From Acidobacteriota bacterium (GTDB taxonomy: Bacteria > Acidobacteriota > UBA6911 > JACQSX01): a stretch of DNA of 10,503 bases. Location: assembly GCA_016199665.1 (NCBI GenBank), contig JACQGG010000119.1, positions 1 to 10,503 of the forward strand. The letters run 5' to 3'. This document shows, one piece after another, positions 1 to 7,457 of this stretch. The notes under the pieces are model-generated. The model was not told the DNA's origin. It was given only the letters and a program-made list of their open reading frames with translations, and made no database searches. Numbering within the stretch: the first letter of the stretch is position 1; every line of letters begins with the position of its first letter. A program made the translations under genes and the position numbers.

Positions 1-587
1 CGGACGAGGAACTCGTCGAAGCGATTCTTGGCATGGGGACAACGGGCGTTGACGTGCGCACGATTGCCCGGCAAGTAACTGGTCTGATCCGCGAGCACAA
101 GGCCGGATTGACGCTCGATCACTTGCAGGCCGTTCCCGGCATGGGACTCGCCAAAGCCGCTCAAATCCTGTCGGCCTTTGAGCTCGCGCGTCGCCACCTG
201 CTCAAGGATACGGTCAAGATCACCGTTGCCAATGATGTCCTGCCGCTCGTGGCCGACATCGCAGGCAAACACCAGGAGTATTTCGTCTGCATCTCGTTGA
301 ACGGAGCAAACGAGGTGATCGAAAAGCGCGTGGTCACAATTGGATTGCTCGACAAAAGTCCCGTGCATCCGCGTGAAGTATTTGCCGACGTTATCGCCGA
401 CCGAGCCGCCGCCGTGATCTTCGCGCACAACCATCCTTCGGGCGAACTTCAGCCCAGCGAAGCCGATCTCCGCATGCACGAGCAATTGACTGAAGCCGGA
501 AAGATTCTCGGACTTCGTGTCCTGGACCATGTGATCGTGACGCGGAAGGGCCACTTCAGTTTTCAGGAAGCCGGTTTGATCCGATGA
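1..587 (+). CDS. radC: RadC family JAB/MPN domain protein, 5' end cut by window
   Basis: RadC-family protein (DUF2466/JAB domain). The name dates from a supposed DNA repair role; its actual biochemical function is unsettled. The frame is already open at base 3 and the visible residues before the first ATG (DEELVEAILG, then MGTTG) match the family pattern 'LSDaELLAilLGsGt', so the true start lies left of the window and roughly 20-30 residues are missing. Counting from the ATG at 33, a helix-hairpin-helix-like segment (AVPGMGLAKA) lies near residues 33-42. The JAMM metal-binding motif HNHPSG with PSEAD follows at residues 132-145, with His132, His134 and Asp145 as probable zinc ligands. The end (FSFQEAGLIR) is typical and the stop TGA is at 585-587. 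It is convergent with ribD and so not part of the neighbouring - strand operon. The family call is secure; the function is not. Confidence 0.95.
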   Translation, partial: DEELVEAILGMGTTGVDVRTIARQVTGLIREHKAGLTLDHLQAVPGMGLAKAAQILSAFELARRHLLKDTVKITVANDVLPLVADIAGKHQEYFVCISLNGANEVIEKRVVTIGLLDKSPVHPREVFADVIADRAAAVIFAHNHPSGELQPSEADLRMHEQLTEAGKILGLRVLDHVIVTRKGHFSFQEAGLIR

Positions 588-635
588 CGACACGCTCTGA
601 ACAGAAAATCAAAGGACAGCTAACGCGCGTATTCG

Positions 636-676
636 GCCGACGCGCGAGAAACGCCTGGCTCGCGCGAGGCGTCGGC
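636..676. terminator. GC-rich hairpin in the radC/ribD convergent gap, possible bidirectional terminator
   Basis: The gap between the radC stop (587) and the ribD stop (734) contains a perfect 8-bp stem, CGCGCGAG (641-648) with CTCGCGCG (659-666), around a 10-base loop. GCCGA (636-640) pairs with TCGGC (672-676) across a 5-base bulge to extend it. An alternating GC run follows at 675-685. The position between converging genes suits transcription termination in both directions, but no T-tract follows on either strand, so a classical intrinsic terminator is not shown. Confidence 0.35.
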
Positions 677-733
677 GCGCGCGCGGCTGATGCGCGAGCC
701 GTCCTTCCACTGCATGCCGGCCGCCCTCAATCG

Positions 734-1798
734 CTATCGCAGATACCCTTCAATCCAAAAATCAGCGCCGACGCGGGTGACCGTCACCTCTGTGACAGGA
801 ATGGCCGGATCAAATCCCGCTCCGCCGATCACACCGGTCGTGGCGCGGCCTCCAATCAGCCGGGGGGCATAGATCAACAGGATCTTGTCCACAATTCCGG
901 CCTGCAGGGCCGCAGCATTCGTCTCGCCGCCGCCTTCGATAAGCAGGTGATACATTCCTTCGAACGCCATGCGCTTCAAGACCGCCTTCCAGGTGGCGGC
1001 GTTGCCTTGCCCGGGTTGCATCAGGGAAACGTGCGGCGGCAGCGCCCCGTGCAAAGCCGGACGGACCCACCAGATCGGAGAAGGGTCAGCAAACATCCGG
1101 CGATCCGGAGCGATCCGGCCATGAGGATCCAGAACAATGCGCACCAGCGGCCGGCGCCGCGGTTCCGGACCGCGGTAGGTCAGCAGCGGATCATCCGCAA
1201 GCACCGTACCGGCTCCCACGCAGATGGCATCGGCCTGGAGGCGAAGCCCTTCGGTGCGGGCGGCGCTCTCCGGCCCGCTGAAGAATTCCCTGCTCTGCAC
1301 CCGGGGACCGGCGATCTTGCCATCCAGGCTCAGCGCCGACTTCAGGGTTGCAAACGGGTCTCCGGATGTCACAAATTTGCTGAAACCTTCGTTGAGAACC
1401 CCGGCTTCCTTCTCCAGTAAGCCGACATCCACCTGGACGCCGGCCTCCCTCAGCCGCTGGAATCCGCGGCCGGAAACGAGCGGATGCGGATCCTGCATGG
1501 CCGCAACCACTCGCGCAATCTTCCTCGCAATCAGGTAATCGCAGCAGGGGCCGGTTCTCCCCTGGTGGGCGCAAGGCTCCAGATTCAGATACAGAGCCGC
1601 CCCTGCTGCGGCGGCGTCGCCCGCCTGCTCACACGCGAGCACTTCGGCGTGCTTGAGCCCCTGGTACTGATGGAATCCTTCGCCCACGATGCGGCCCTGT
1701 TTGACCAGCACCGCTCCCACTGCAGGGTTGGGCGATACTTTCCCCAGGCCCCGGCGCGCCAGCAGCAGCGCCCGCTCCATGAATTCGAGATCCGTCAT
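734..1798 (-). CDS. ribD: Bifunctional riboflavin biosynthesis protein RibD (deaminase/reductase)
   Basis: RibD converts the GTP cyclohydrolase II product in two steps, deaminating the pyrimidine ring and then reducing the ribosyl side chain with NADPH, in cytoplasmic riboflavin synthesis. The 354-residue length is normal for the two-domain form. The N-terminal deaminase domain (about 1-145) has HAE at residues 50-52 and EPCAHQGRTGPC at 75-85, giving zinc ligands His50, Cys76 and Cys85 and catalytic Glu52; the family usually has PPC where this has GPC. The C-terminal reductase domain carries TLKSALSLDGKIA (151-163), the ADDPLLTYR segment and IEGGGETNAAAL. The start chosen is ATG at 1798, because MTDLEFMERAL fits the family and its ATGA overlaps the stop of corC, implying translational coupling. 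A GGGGAAG element about 10 bases upstream may serve as ribosome binding site. The frame is open up to 1954, but that stretch is coding in corC. No other rib gene is present and no FMN riboswitch is seen. Confidence 0.95.
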   Translation of the reverse strand: MTDLEFMERALLLARRGLGKVSPNPAVGAVLVKQGRIVGEGFHQYQGLKHAEVLACEQAGDAAAAGAALYLNLEPCAHQGRTGPCCDYLIARKIARVVAAMQDPHPLVSGRGFQRLREAGVQVDVGLLEKEAGVLNEGFSKFVTSGDPFATLKSALSLDGKIAGPRVQSREFFSGPESAARTEGLRLQADAICVGAGTVLADDPLLTYRGPEPRRRPLVRIVLDPHGRIAPDRRMFADPSPIWWVRPALHGALPPHVSLMQPGQGNAATWKAVLKRMAFEGMYHLLIEGGGETNAAALQAGIVDKILLIYAPRLIGGRATTGVIGGAGFDPAIPVTEVTVTRVGADFWIEGYLR

Positions 1799-3063
1799 GG
1801 AGTGCGCGCTTCCCCGGCGGCGCCGTCTTCGGGCTTCTGAACGCGCAGCGAATGGATGCGGCGGCGATCCGCGTTGAGGATCTCGATTTTCAATCCCAGA
1901 AGTTCCAGCCTTTCCCCCGCCTGGGGCACGCGGCCCAGGTGGTTGACCAACCACCCCGAGATGGTGGCAAAATCCGTTTTTTCGATATCCAGATCGAGCA
2001 GCTCTTTCAGCTCCGAGATGCCGGCGTCGCCCCGCAGCACATATCGCTGGAGCCCTTCGCAGATGATGTCAACACGCCCCTGTTCCTCTTTGTCGCGCAC
2101 CTCTCCCACAATCTCCTCCACCAGATCTTCAATGGTCACCAGGCCCGATGTTTCTCCATACTCGTTGACCACGATCGCCATATAGTCGCCGGTTAGCTGC
2201 AGCTCCTTGAGCAGTTCGCGAACTCGCTTGGACTCGGGCGTAAACGTCACCGACGCGATCAATCCCCGAATCGAGCTTCCGGCCGTCTGGGAAGTGTACT
2301 CGGCCAGCAGCGGGCGCACCGAGACAACTCCAATGATCTGTTCCGGCGTTTCTGAATAGACGGGAATTCGAGAATGCTTGCAGGTCACCATCAGCGTTTT
2401 CAGCTCTTCCAGAGTTGCCTGCTGGGAAATCGCGTTCATTTCGGTTCGTGGCGTCATGACTTCGCGCACCCGCGTGTCCCCAAACTCCACAACCGACTGG
2501 ATCATTTCGCTGTCGTGTTCCTCAAGAATGCCTTCCTCCTCCCCTACCTCCAAAAATGCCTGGATTTCCTCGTCGGAGGGCTCTTCCTCCTCTGACTTTT
2601 CCTCCAGCGAAGCCTTGCTGCGCAGCGTGAGGAAAGCGAGCACCGGCCAGCCGACCCACCGCAACACGGTAAAAACCGGCTCAAAGACGGGAAGCACAAA
2701 GAGAAACACCTTCTCGGGACTGCTCCAGACAATCAGTTTGGGAACGAGCTGGCGCAGCAGCAGCACGCAAAAACTGAGAGCCAGAAAAGCGGTCAGCACG
2801 GGGTGACTGTCGCTGCGCTGGAACGTGAGATAGGTTCCCAGAACCGCCAGGCCCATCTGGGTAAGCTGAATGGAGAACTGCAGGGGAATCAACACCGCGC
2901 TGCGGTCCCGGACAATTTGCTCCAGCAGCGTTGACGGCTTCTCCGCCTTTTCCAGAATCACCCGGAGTTCGAAGCGGCTCAAGTGTGTGATTGAATTTTC
3001 TACCAGCGACAAGACCAGCAGCAGCAGCGCCAGCACGATCACCGGAGCGAGCAGCGCCGTCAT
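1795..3063 (-). CDS. CNNM/CorC-HlyC family membrane protein with CBS pair
   Basis: Membrane protein of the DUF21-CBS-CorC_HlyC type (also annotated 'hemolysin C', CorC, or CNNM-like), a family linked to magnesium and cobalt efflux or homeostasis. Its 422 residues show three parts. An N-terminal membrane region has hydrophobic segments near 5-21, 57-80, 88-108 and 118-146. A tandem CBS pair follows at about 200-320, with VMTPRTEMNAIS at 202-213, SRIPVYSE at 231-238 and VVNEYGETSGLVTIEDLVEEIVGEV at 298-322 in successive blocks. A CorC_HlyC domain fills about 330-408. An acidic linker (EEKSEEEEPSDEE) joins membrane and CBS parts. Start ATG at 3063 overlaps the ybeY stop as ATGA; the open frame upstream to 3222 lies inside ybeY and encodes an unlikely Pro/Gly/Arg-rich leader. 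The stop in turn overlaps the ribD start. Family is certain; the transported ion and direction are not shown by the sequence. Confidence 0.93.
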   Translation of the reverse strand: MTALLAPVIVLALLLLVLSLVENSITHLSRFELRVILEKAEKPSTLLEQIVRDRSAVLIPLQFSIQLTQMGLAVLGTYLTFQRSDSHPVLTAFLALSFCVLLLRQLVPKLIVWSSPEKVFLFVLPVFEPVFTVLRWVGWPVLAFLTLRSKASLEEKSEEEEPSDEEIQAFLEVGEEEGILEEHDSEMIQSVVEFGDTRVREVMTPRTEMNAISQQATLEELKTLMVTCKHSRIPVYSETPEQIIGVVSVRPLLAEYTSQTAGSSIRGLIASVTFTPESKRVRELLKELQLTGDYMAIVVNEYGETSGLVTIEDLVEEIVGEVRDKEEQGRVDIICEGLQRYVLRGDAGISELKELLDLDIEKTDFATISGWLVNHLGRVPQAGERLELLGLKIEILNADRRRIHSLRVQKPEDGAAGEARTP

Positions 3064-3515
3064 CGCAGCCCCAAGGTGCGACGCAGTTTCAGCTCCAGGC
3101 GGCGCATCTCTCCCTGATCGGAAACGTGGTCGTAGCCCATCAAATGGAGCATTCCATGAAGCACCAGAACTTTCAGCTCGCGGGCAAGGCAGCGGGCATT
3201 CTGCGCCGCCACCGCGGGACAAATCGCTATATCGCCCAGGTAGCGCGGGGAGGCGCGAAGTGTCTTGCCCGGAAGAGCGGGGTCACCGTTGCCAAACGAC
3301 AGAACATCGGTGGCGCCGTTTTTTCCCCGGAACGCCGCATTCAACTTGGTCATCCTGTCAACTCCCACAAACAGCAGCGTCAGTTCCCGGCCCGACAGAC
3401 CCGCCGCTTCGGCCGCGGCAGAAGCAAATTGCTTCAGCCCCGACGGAGACAGCCGGTAGCCGCGCTGCCTATTGAATACGTTGATTTGATTCGAGGCGCG
3501 GATCTTCTTTTTCAA
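3060..3515 (-). CDS. ybeY: Endoribonuclease YbeY (rRNA maturation factor)
   Basis: YbeY is a zinc-dependent single-strand endoribonuclease acting in 16S rRNA 3'-end maturation and ribosome quality control. The signature HGMLHLMGYDH is present, with three zinc-ligand histidines at residues 120, 124 and 130 counted from the start used here, and GATDVLSF precedes it as expected. The start is uncertain because the frame has no ATG or GTG. TTG codons occur at 3515 (151 residues) and 3545 (161 residues), neither with a convincing ribosome binding site. The conserved family beginning INVFNRQRGY only starts at an ATC codon at 3485. I chose 3515 because it limits the overlap with the upstream pgpH-like gene (stop at 3469) to 47 bases. 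The 3' end overlaps the corC start by ATGA. Pairing of ybeY with pgpH/yqfF and corC is a common bacterial arrangement and supports the call. Confidence 0.93.
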   Translation of the reverse strand: MKKKIRASNQINVFNRQRGYRLSPSGLKQFASAAAEAAGLSGRELTLLFVGVDRMTKLNAAFRGKNGATDVLSFGNGDPALPGKTLRASPRYLGDIAICPAVAAQNARCLARELKVLVLHGMLHLMGYDHVSDQGEMRRLELKLRRTLGLR

Positions 3516-5808
3516 GCTTGTTGAAATCGAAGCCGGGATAGTCAATTCGGCGATGCTGCATTCCCATGATCACCCGCACGAATGCCTGCGCAATCAGATC
3601 GACGTCCTTCATGGTAATGTCACATTCGTCAAATTGGCCGTCACTGAAATTGTTGTAGGCAATGTGCTTGATCATACCGATGATCTGATTGGGGGTCGGG
3701 TCGGAAAGCGTGCGGGATGCCGCTTCCACCGTGTCGGCGAGCATCAGGATGGCGGCCTCTCGGCTTTGCGGTTTTGGCCCGGAGTACCGAAAGGAGTTCT
3801 CATCGACAACCTGGTGCTTCCCTTCGGCGGAGTCTCTGGCCTTCTGATAGAAGTATGTCATCACCTTGGTGCCGTGATGCTGTGGAATCAAGTCCTTGAT
3901 CTTACGCGGTAACTTGATCTGTTCGGCCAGTTCCAGGCCGTCGCGCACGTGGCTTGCCAGGATCAGGCTGCTCATGGTGGGTGTAAGGTCGTCGTGTTTG
4001 TTGGCGGCGAACATCTGGTTTTCAACATAGTACGCGGGCTTCTTGATCTTCCCGATGTCATGGTAGTAGGCGCCTACCCGCACCAGCAGGGAATTGGCGC
4101 CGATTGCTTCCGCGGCGGCCTCCGCCAGCGTCCCCACCATGATGCTGTGATGGTAGGTTCCGGGCGCTTCGACTGCCAGCCGCCGGAGGATGGGAATGTT
4201 CAGGTTCGACAATTCCAGCAGCCGGATGTCTGTGGTGATTTCAAAAAGGTTTTCCAGCGGAGGCAACAACCCGCCGGCGAGCATGGCCGCCAGCATGCCG
4301 CTCAGCAATCCGCATAGCGACTGAATCATCGCGGCGTCCCATGAAAAGGGCGCGCGGATCAGATTCAAAGCAACAACCGTGCCCGCGCTGGTCAGACTCA
4401 GCACCAGGCCGCACGCGGTAATGGCGGCACGTTCCCGGTACTGATGGAGCGCAAAGACGGCGGCCAGACCCCCCAGCAGCGTATACACCATCATGCCGTA
4501 ATCGCGCACAAACAATCCAGCCAGACAGGTCAGCATCATGGCAAAAACGACGGCTGCACTGGCGTCCGCCAGCAGCACCACCAGGATGCAGCCGAATCCC
4601 AGAGGGGCTGCGTAATAATAAATATCCGGTTGACTCAGACTTTCCACATGCAGGCTTCCCGCCACCAGTGAGCCCAGGCCGACGAAACCGCGAAACACCA
4701 GCAGTGTCGCCGCCAGAACCAGCGTGATTAGAACGAAATGGTTTTCGACCCTCACCGGCCGCGCTTGGAAGTAAACCAGAAAGCGCCAGAGCATGAGCAG
4801 CAAGAAGCAGGTGAGAGCAAACGCGCCCGCCAGGGGCGCCGCCGTCTTGCGCCGGTCCAGGACCCGGCGCAGGCTCTCCAGTTGGACCAGCTCGGTCGCG
4901 GTGATCTCGTCGCCTTCGCGAACGATGGTCTTTCCTTTCTTGATCTGCAGGATGACCGCGTCCACGTTGAGCGCCGCCTCGCCGCGCCGGAGATTGGTCT
5001 CGACGCTGTTGGAGGCGATGTTGGGCGTTATCAAGCCATCCAGGTAAGCTACCGCAATGCGCCGCTCGGATTCTGAAAGCGCATAGGACTCCCATTCCTT
5101 TTGATGCAGGAAGGCCTTGGCCTGGCGCAAGTCGCGAATGGAGTCAATCTCGCGCACCGTGCGGTCTTCTTGCGATCCAGTGTCGCGCAGAACAATTCCG
5201 CGGGGCCGGAAACGAACAATGGAATCACGGCCGGCGACCACGCCCGGACGCATGACGCTTTGCAGCATGTCCACCATTTGGTTTTCCAACCCCCGGTTCC
5301 ATCCATGGCGGACAAGAAGACCGGCCATTTCCCTGGGAACGGTTTTTCCCAATTTGCTTTCAAGCTGCAAATGCACGCGCGAGAGCAGCGGGTCATTCGC
5401 GTCCAATCGCCGGCGCCCCGCGTTTTCATCCAGAGGCAACAGACTCCGCCCCTGGGCAAAAAGATTCCGGATCTCTGTTTCCAGCGCCGCGTTGGTGTTG
5501 CTGTCCAAATCGAACACCGGCAGGACTGCTTCGGCGGCGGCGGCTCTCTTCCTGTCAGTCGCCGTCTCATCCGGAATGGTCATCTCCACCGGCGCCTTGA
5601 CGGCAGCGACCGCAATATCCCCGGTCTGGTAATGAGGAACGGGCCGTAATTCCAGGTCGACCGTAAGCAGCGTCAACCCGGCCGCAATGGCCACGCCCCA
5701 GACGGTCTGCCTGGCTGACAACGGACCCACCCAGCGTGATTTCAGGTTCTCCAACCGGCGTCTCCACTTGCCGCCGGGAGGTGCCTCAGGAGATTTGTGG
5801 TCACTCAT
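3469..5808 (-). CDS. pgpH: 7TM-HD membrane phosphodiesterase, PgpH/YqfF type (c-di-AMP hydrolase)
   Basis: Large membrane HD-domain protein of 779 residues. Characterised PgpH proteins hydrolyse cyclic di-AMP to pApA. The order of parts is typical. A short cytoplasmic N-terminus and one membrane segment (about 34-50) lead into an extracytoplasmic 7TMR-HDED-like domain (about 55-320). A multi-helix membrane region follows (about 325-515), then a cytoplasmic HD domain (about 545-755). The metal and catalytic residues are intact: HH at 553-554, HD at 583-584 in YYHDIGK, His620 in ASH, HH at 644-645 in QHHG, and Asp692 in LADTVEA. Start ATG at 5808 is the only sensible start, though no clear ribosome binding site is visible. 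It lies 72 bases after fabF and overlaps the start of ybeY. phoH, which often precedes this gene, is absent. Substrate specificity is inferred from family, not seen. Confidence 0.92.
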   Translation of the reverse strand: MSDHKSPEAPPGGKWRRRLENLKSRWVGPLSARQTVWGVAIAAGLTLLTVDLELRPVPHYQTGDIAVAAVKAPVEMTIPDETATDRKRAAAAEAVLPVFDLDSNTNAALETEIRNLFAQGRSLLPLDENAGRRRLDANDPLLSRVHLQLESKLGKTVPREMAGLLVRHGWNRGLENQMVDMLQSVMRPGVVAGRDSIVRFRPRGIVLRDTGSQEDRTVREIDSIRDLRQAKAFLHQKEWESYALSESERRIAVAYLDGLITPNIASNSVETNLRRGEAALNVDAVILQIKKGKTIVREGDEITATELVQLESLRRVLDRRKTAAPLAGAFALTCFLLLMLWRFLVYFQARPVRVENHFVLITLVLAATLLVFRGFVGLGSLVAGSLHVESLSQPDIYYYAAPLGFGCILVVLLADASAAVVFAMMLTCLAGLFVRDYGMMVYTLLGGLAAVFALHQYRERAAITACGLVLSLTSAGTVVALNLIRAPFSWDAAMIQSLCGLLSGMLAAMLAGGLLPPLENLFEITTDIRLLELSNLNIPILRRLAVEAPGTYHHSIMVGTLAEAAAEAIGANSLLVRVGAYYHDIGKIKKPAYYVENQMFAANKHDDLTPTMSSLILASHVRDGLELAEQIKLPRKIKDLIPQHHGTKVMTYFYQKARDSAEGKHQVVDENSFRYSGPKPQSREAAILMLADTVEAASRTLSDPTPNQIIGMIKHIAYNNFSDGQFDECDITMKDVDLIAQAFVRVIMGMQHRRIDYPGFDFNKLEKEDPRLESNQRIQ

Positions 5809-5817
5809 AGCGAAACG

Positions 5818-5869
5818 GTTCGCCGAGAGTTCGGGAGCAGGAGGTCGGGTATAGAGAGCGTCTCGGAAC
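5818..5869 (-). other. Inverted repeat in the fabF-pgpH gap (pgpH leader hairpin)
   Basis: In the 72-base gap, GTTCGCCGAGA (5818-5828) can pair with TCTCGGAAC (5861-5869), giving nine base pairs with a two-base bulge and a loop of about 32 bases. It ends about 10 bases before the pgpH ATG, where a ribosome binding site would be, and none is otherwise visible. It could reduce or gate pgpH translation, or be chance; there is no T-tract to make it a terminator. Confidence 0.25.
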
Positions 5870-5880
5870 TTTTACCAGAT

Positions 5881-7128
5881 TCACTCATCGAATCTCTTAA
5901 ACATGATACACCCGTTGGTGCCGCCAAACCCGAATGAATTGGACATGGCGTAGGTGATGGAGAGTTTCCGGGCCTGGTTTGGCACATAATCCAGATCACA
6001 CTCCGGGTCCGGGTTTTCGTAATTGATCGTGGGCGGGGCGATCTGATCGCGGATGGCAAGCACCGTGAAACCGGCTTCCAGACCCCCGGCGGCGCCCAGA
6101 AGATGTCCCGTCATTGATTTAGTGGAACTCACCGCCAGCCGGGAGGCGTGTTGGCCAAAAACACGCCGGATTGCCCCGGATTCGATCTTGTCATTGAAGG
6201 GCGTCGAAGTGCCGTGCGCATTGATGTACTGCACCTGCTCCGGACTCACGCCCGCATCTCTCAGCGTGTTTCGCATCACCCGTGTTGCCCCGTCCCCATC
6301 CTCTGAAGGCGTAGTAATGTGGTATGCGTCCGCCGACATCCCGTAACCGACAAACTCTGCCAGAATACGGGCGTCGCGGCGGCGCGCAAATTCCAGCTCT
6401 TCCAGTATCAGGATTCCGGCGCCCTCACCCAGCACAAATCCATCGCGATCCCGGTCAAACGGTCTGCTGGCCCGCTCCGGCTCGTCGTTTCGCGTGGACA
6501 GAGCCCGCATGGCTGCAAATCCCCCCACTCCCATGGGCGTGATGGCCGCTTCGCTCCCCCCGGCGATCATGGCGTCGGCATCACCGTAAGTGATGATCCG
6601 GAACGCATCGCCCAGAGCGTGCGTGCTGGTCGTGCAGGCGGTACACGGGGCCAGATTAGGGCCTTTGGCGCCAAATAGGATGGAAATCTGCCCTGAAGCC
6701 AGATTGACGATGCTGGAGGGGATGAAAAAAGGGCTGAGCCGTCTGGAGCCCTTGTCCAGGAGTATTGCGTGTTCTCTTTCAATGGTAGAGAACCCCCCAA
6801 TCCCGGATCCGATGTCTACGCCCACGCGTTCCCGTATCTCGTCTGTGATTTTCAGGCCGGCGTCCTGCACCGCGAACTCGGAGGCGGCAACGGCAAAGTG
6901 GATAAACAAGTCCATCTTCCTCGCCTCTTTCTTGTCTATGTACTGCAGGATGTCAAAATTCCTGACCTCCCCCGCAATCCGGGTACTGAAGTCTCCTGGC
7001 TCGAACCGGGTGATGGGACCAATGCCACTCCTGCCGGCAAGAATATTTTTCCACGTTTCTTGCGTCCCCACCCCCACCGCGCTGACCAGCCCGATGCCGG
7101 TGACTACAACTCGCCTCTTAGAGTTCAA
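5881..7128 (-). CDS. fabF: 3-oxoacyl-[acyl-carrier-protein] synthase II (FabF)
   Basis: Condensing enzyme that elongates acyl-ACP with malonyl-ACP in the cytoplasmic type II fatty-acid cycle. The 415-residue length is normal and the thiolase fold is complete. The catalytic triad is visible: Cys165 in PCTACTTSTH, His305 in NAHGTSTPFND and His342 in MTGHLLGAAGG. The Gly-rich loop SFGFGGTNG is at 398-406. The start is TTG at 7128. It is supported by GAGGA at 7135-7139, six bases upstream, and by the protein beginning NSKRRVVVTGIG right where the family starts. The acpP stop TGA (7138-7140) runs into this ribosome binding site, so the two genes are tightly coupled and probably share one transcript from the promoter before acpP. 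A His-Cys-His set plus the motif around Cys165 separates it from FabH. Confidence 0.96.
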   Translation of the reverse strand: MNSKRRVVVTGIGLVSAVGVGTQETWKNILAGRSGIGPITRFEPGDFSTRIAGEVRNFDILQYIDKKEARKMDLFIHFAVAASEFAVQDAGLKITDEIRERVGVDIGSGIGGFSTIEREHAILLDKGSRRLSPFFIPSSIVNLASGQISILFGAKGPNLAPCTACTTSTHALGDAFRIITYGDADAMIAGGSEAAITPMGVGGFAAMRALSTRNDEPERASRPFDRDRDGFVLGEGAGILILEELEFARRRDARILAEFVGYGMSADAYHITTPSEDGDGATRVMRNTLRDAGVSPEQVQYINAHGTSTPFNDKIESGAIRRVFGQHASRLAVSSTKSMTGHLLGAAGGLEAGFTVLAIRDQIAPPTINYENPDPECDLDYVPNQARKLSITYAMSNSFGFGGTNGCIMFKRFDE

Positions 7129-7134
7129 TCGAAA

Positions 7135-7139
7135 TCCTC
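7135..7139 (-). promoter_or_regulatory. Ribosome binding site deciding the fabF TTG start
   Basis: GAGGA on the - strand, overlapping the acpP stop codon, is followed by six bases and then TTG at 7128. It is the main reason for calling a TTG start for fabF, since there is no ATG or GTG near the conserved N-terminus. Confidence 0.75.
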
Positions 7140-7374
7140 AGGAGATATGCTCCTTGATGTAATCAACGGCATCCTGCACGGTGGCGATCTTTTCGGCGTC
7201 CTCATCGGGAATCTCGATATCGAAGTCCTCTTCGAACTTCATGACCAGTTCAACCGTATCCAGCGAGTCCGCCCCCAGATCGTCCACGAACGAGGCAGAC
7301 GAGGTGACTTCGGCTTCGCTCACTTGCAACTGGTCCATGATGATCGTTTTGACTCTCTCTTCGACACTTGCCAT
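7138..7374 (-). CDS. acpP: Acyl carrier protein
   Basis: Small acidic carrier that holds growing acyl chains on a 4'-phosphopantetheine arm. The product is 78 residues, the family's usual size. The attachment motif GADSLD is at 34-39, with Ser37 as the modified serine, followed by the expected VELVMKFEEDFDIEIPDEDA helix region in which Glu and Asp dominate. The start is ATG at 7374, because GGAGG at 7380-7384 sits five bases ahead; the frame is open to a GTG at 7386, but using it would put the start upstream of this ribosome binding site. A promoter lies just upstream (7423-7451), so acpP and fabF can be transcribed separately from fabD and plsX. This fits the high demand for ACP relative to the pathway enzymes. 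Confidence 0.97.
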   Translation of the reverse strand: MASVEERVKTIIMDQLQVSEAEVTSSASFVDDLGADSLDTVELVMKFEEDFDIEIPDEDAEKIATVQDAVDYIKEHIS

Positions 7375-7422
7375 ACAAGCCTCCACTGGTTAACTGCTCT
7401 CATCTCAATTCAAAAGCGAGAT

Positions 7423-7451
7423 ATTCTAAATTGGAACATGGGGTACTTCAA
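7423..7451 (-). promoter_or_regulatory. Sigma70-like promoter for acpP-fabF
   Basis: On the - strand, TTGAAG (7446-7451) is separated by exactly 17 bases from TAGAAT (7423-7428), matching the -35 and -10 consensus at four and five of six positions. The surrounding stretch is AT-richer than its neighbourhood. Transcription would start near 7416, giving a leader of about 40 bases before the acpP ATG. The fabD stop is at 7505, so the promoter lies in a true 130-base intergenic gap. Confidence 0.65.
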
Positions 7452-7457
7452 GCACCC
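7441..7457. promoter_or_regulatory. Near-palindrome overlapping the acpP -35 element, operator candidate
   Basis: GGGTACTTCAAGCACCC on the + strand is a 17-base inverted repeat centred on 7449 with only one mismatched position pair besides the centre base. The symmetry continues outward as ATG on one side and CAT on the other after a single bulged G. It covers the -35 hexamer of the acpP promoter, a standard place for a repressor site. It does not resemble the FapR or FabT sites I know, so no regulator is named. Confidence 0.4.

Noticed and set aside
584..1420. Long + strand open frame opposite ribD (278 codons)
   Set aside because: It runs antisense to the well-supported ribD frame, has a Gln/Arg/His-rich composition with no recognisable motif, and reflects third-position GC bias.
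1799..1954. N-terminal extension of ribD to 1954
   Set aside because: The extra 52 residues overlap corC coding sequence and are Pro/Gly/Arg-rich; the ATG at 1798 gives the normal RibD start.
3064..3222. N-terminal extension of the CorC-like protein to 3222
   Set aside because: It lies within ybeY, is polar and low in family similarity, and would precede the membrane segment that begins right after the ATG at 3063.
4241..5095. Second - strand open frame inside the pgpH-like gene (284 codons)
   Set aside because: It is a shifted frame of a gene whose domains are complete; its product is Arg/Gly-rich and lacks family signatures. No frameshift is needed to explain pgpH.
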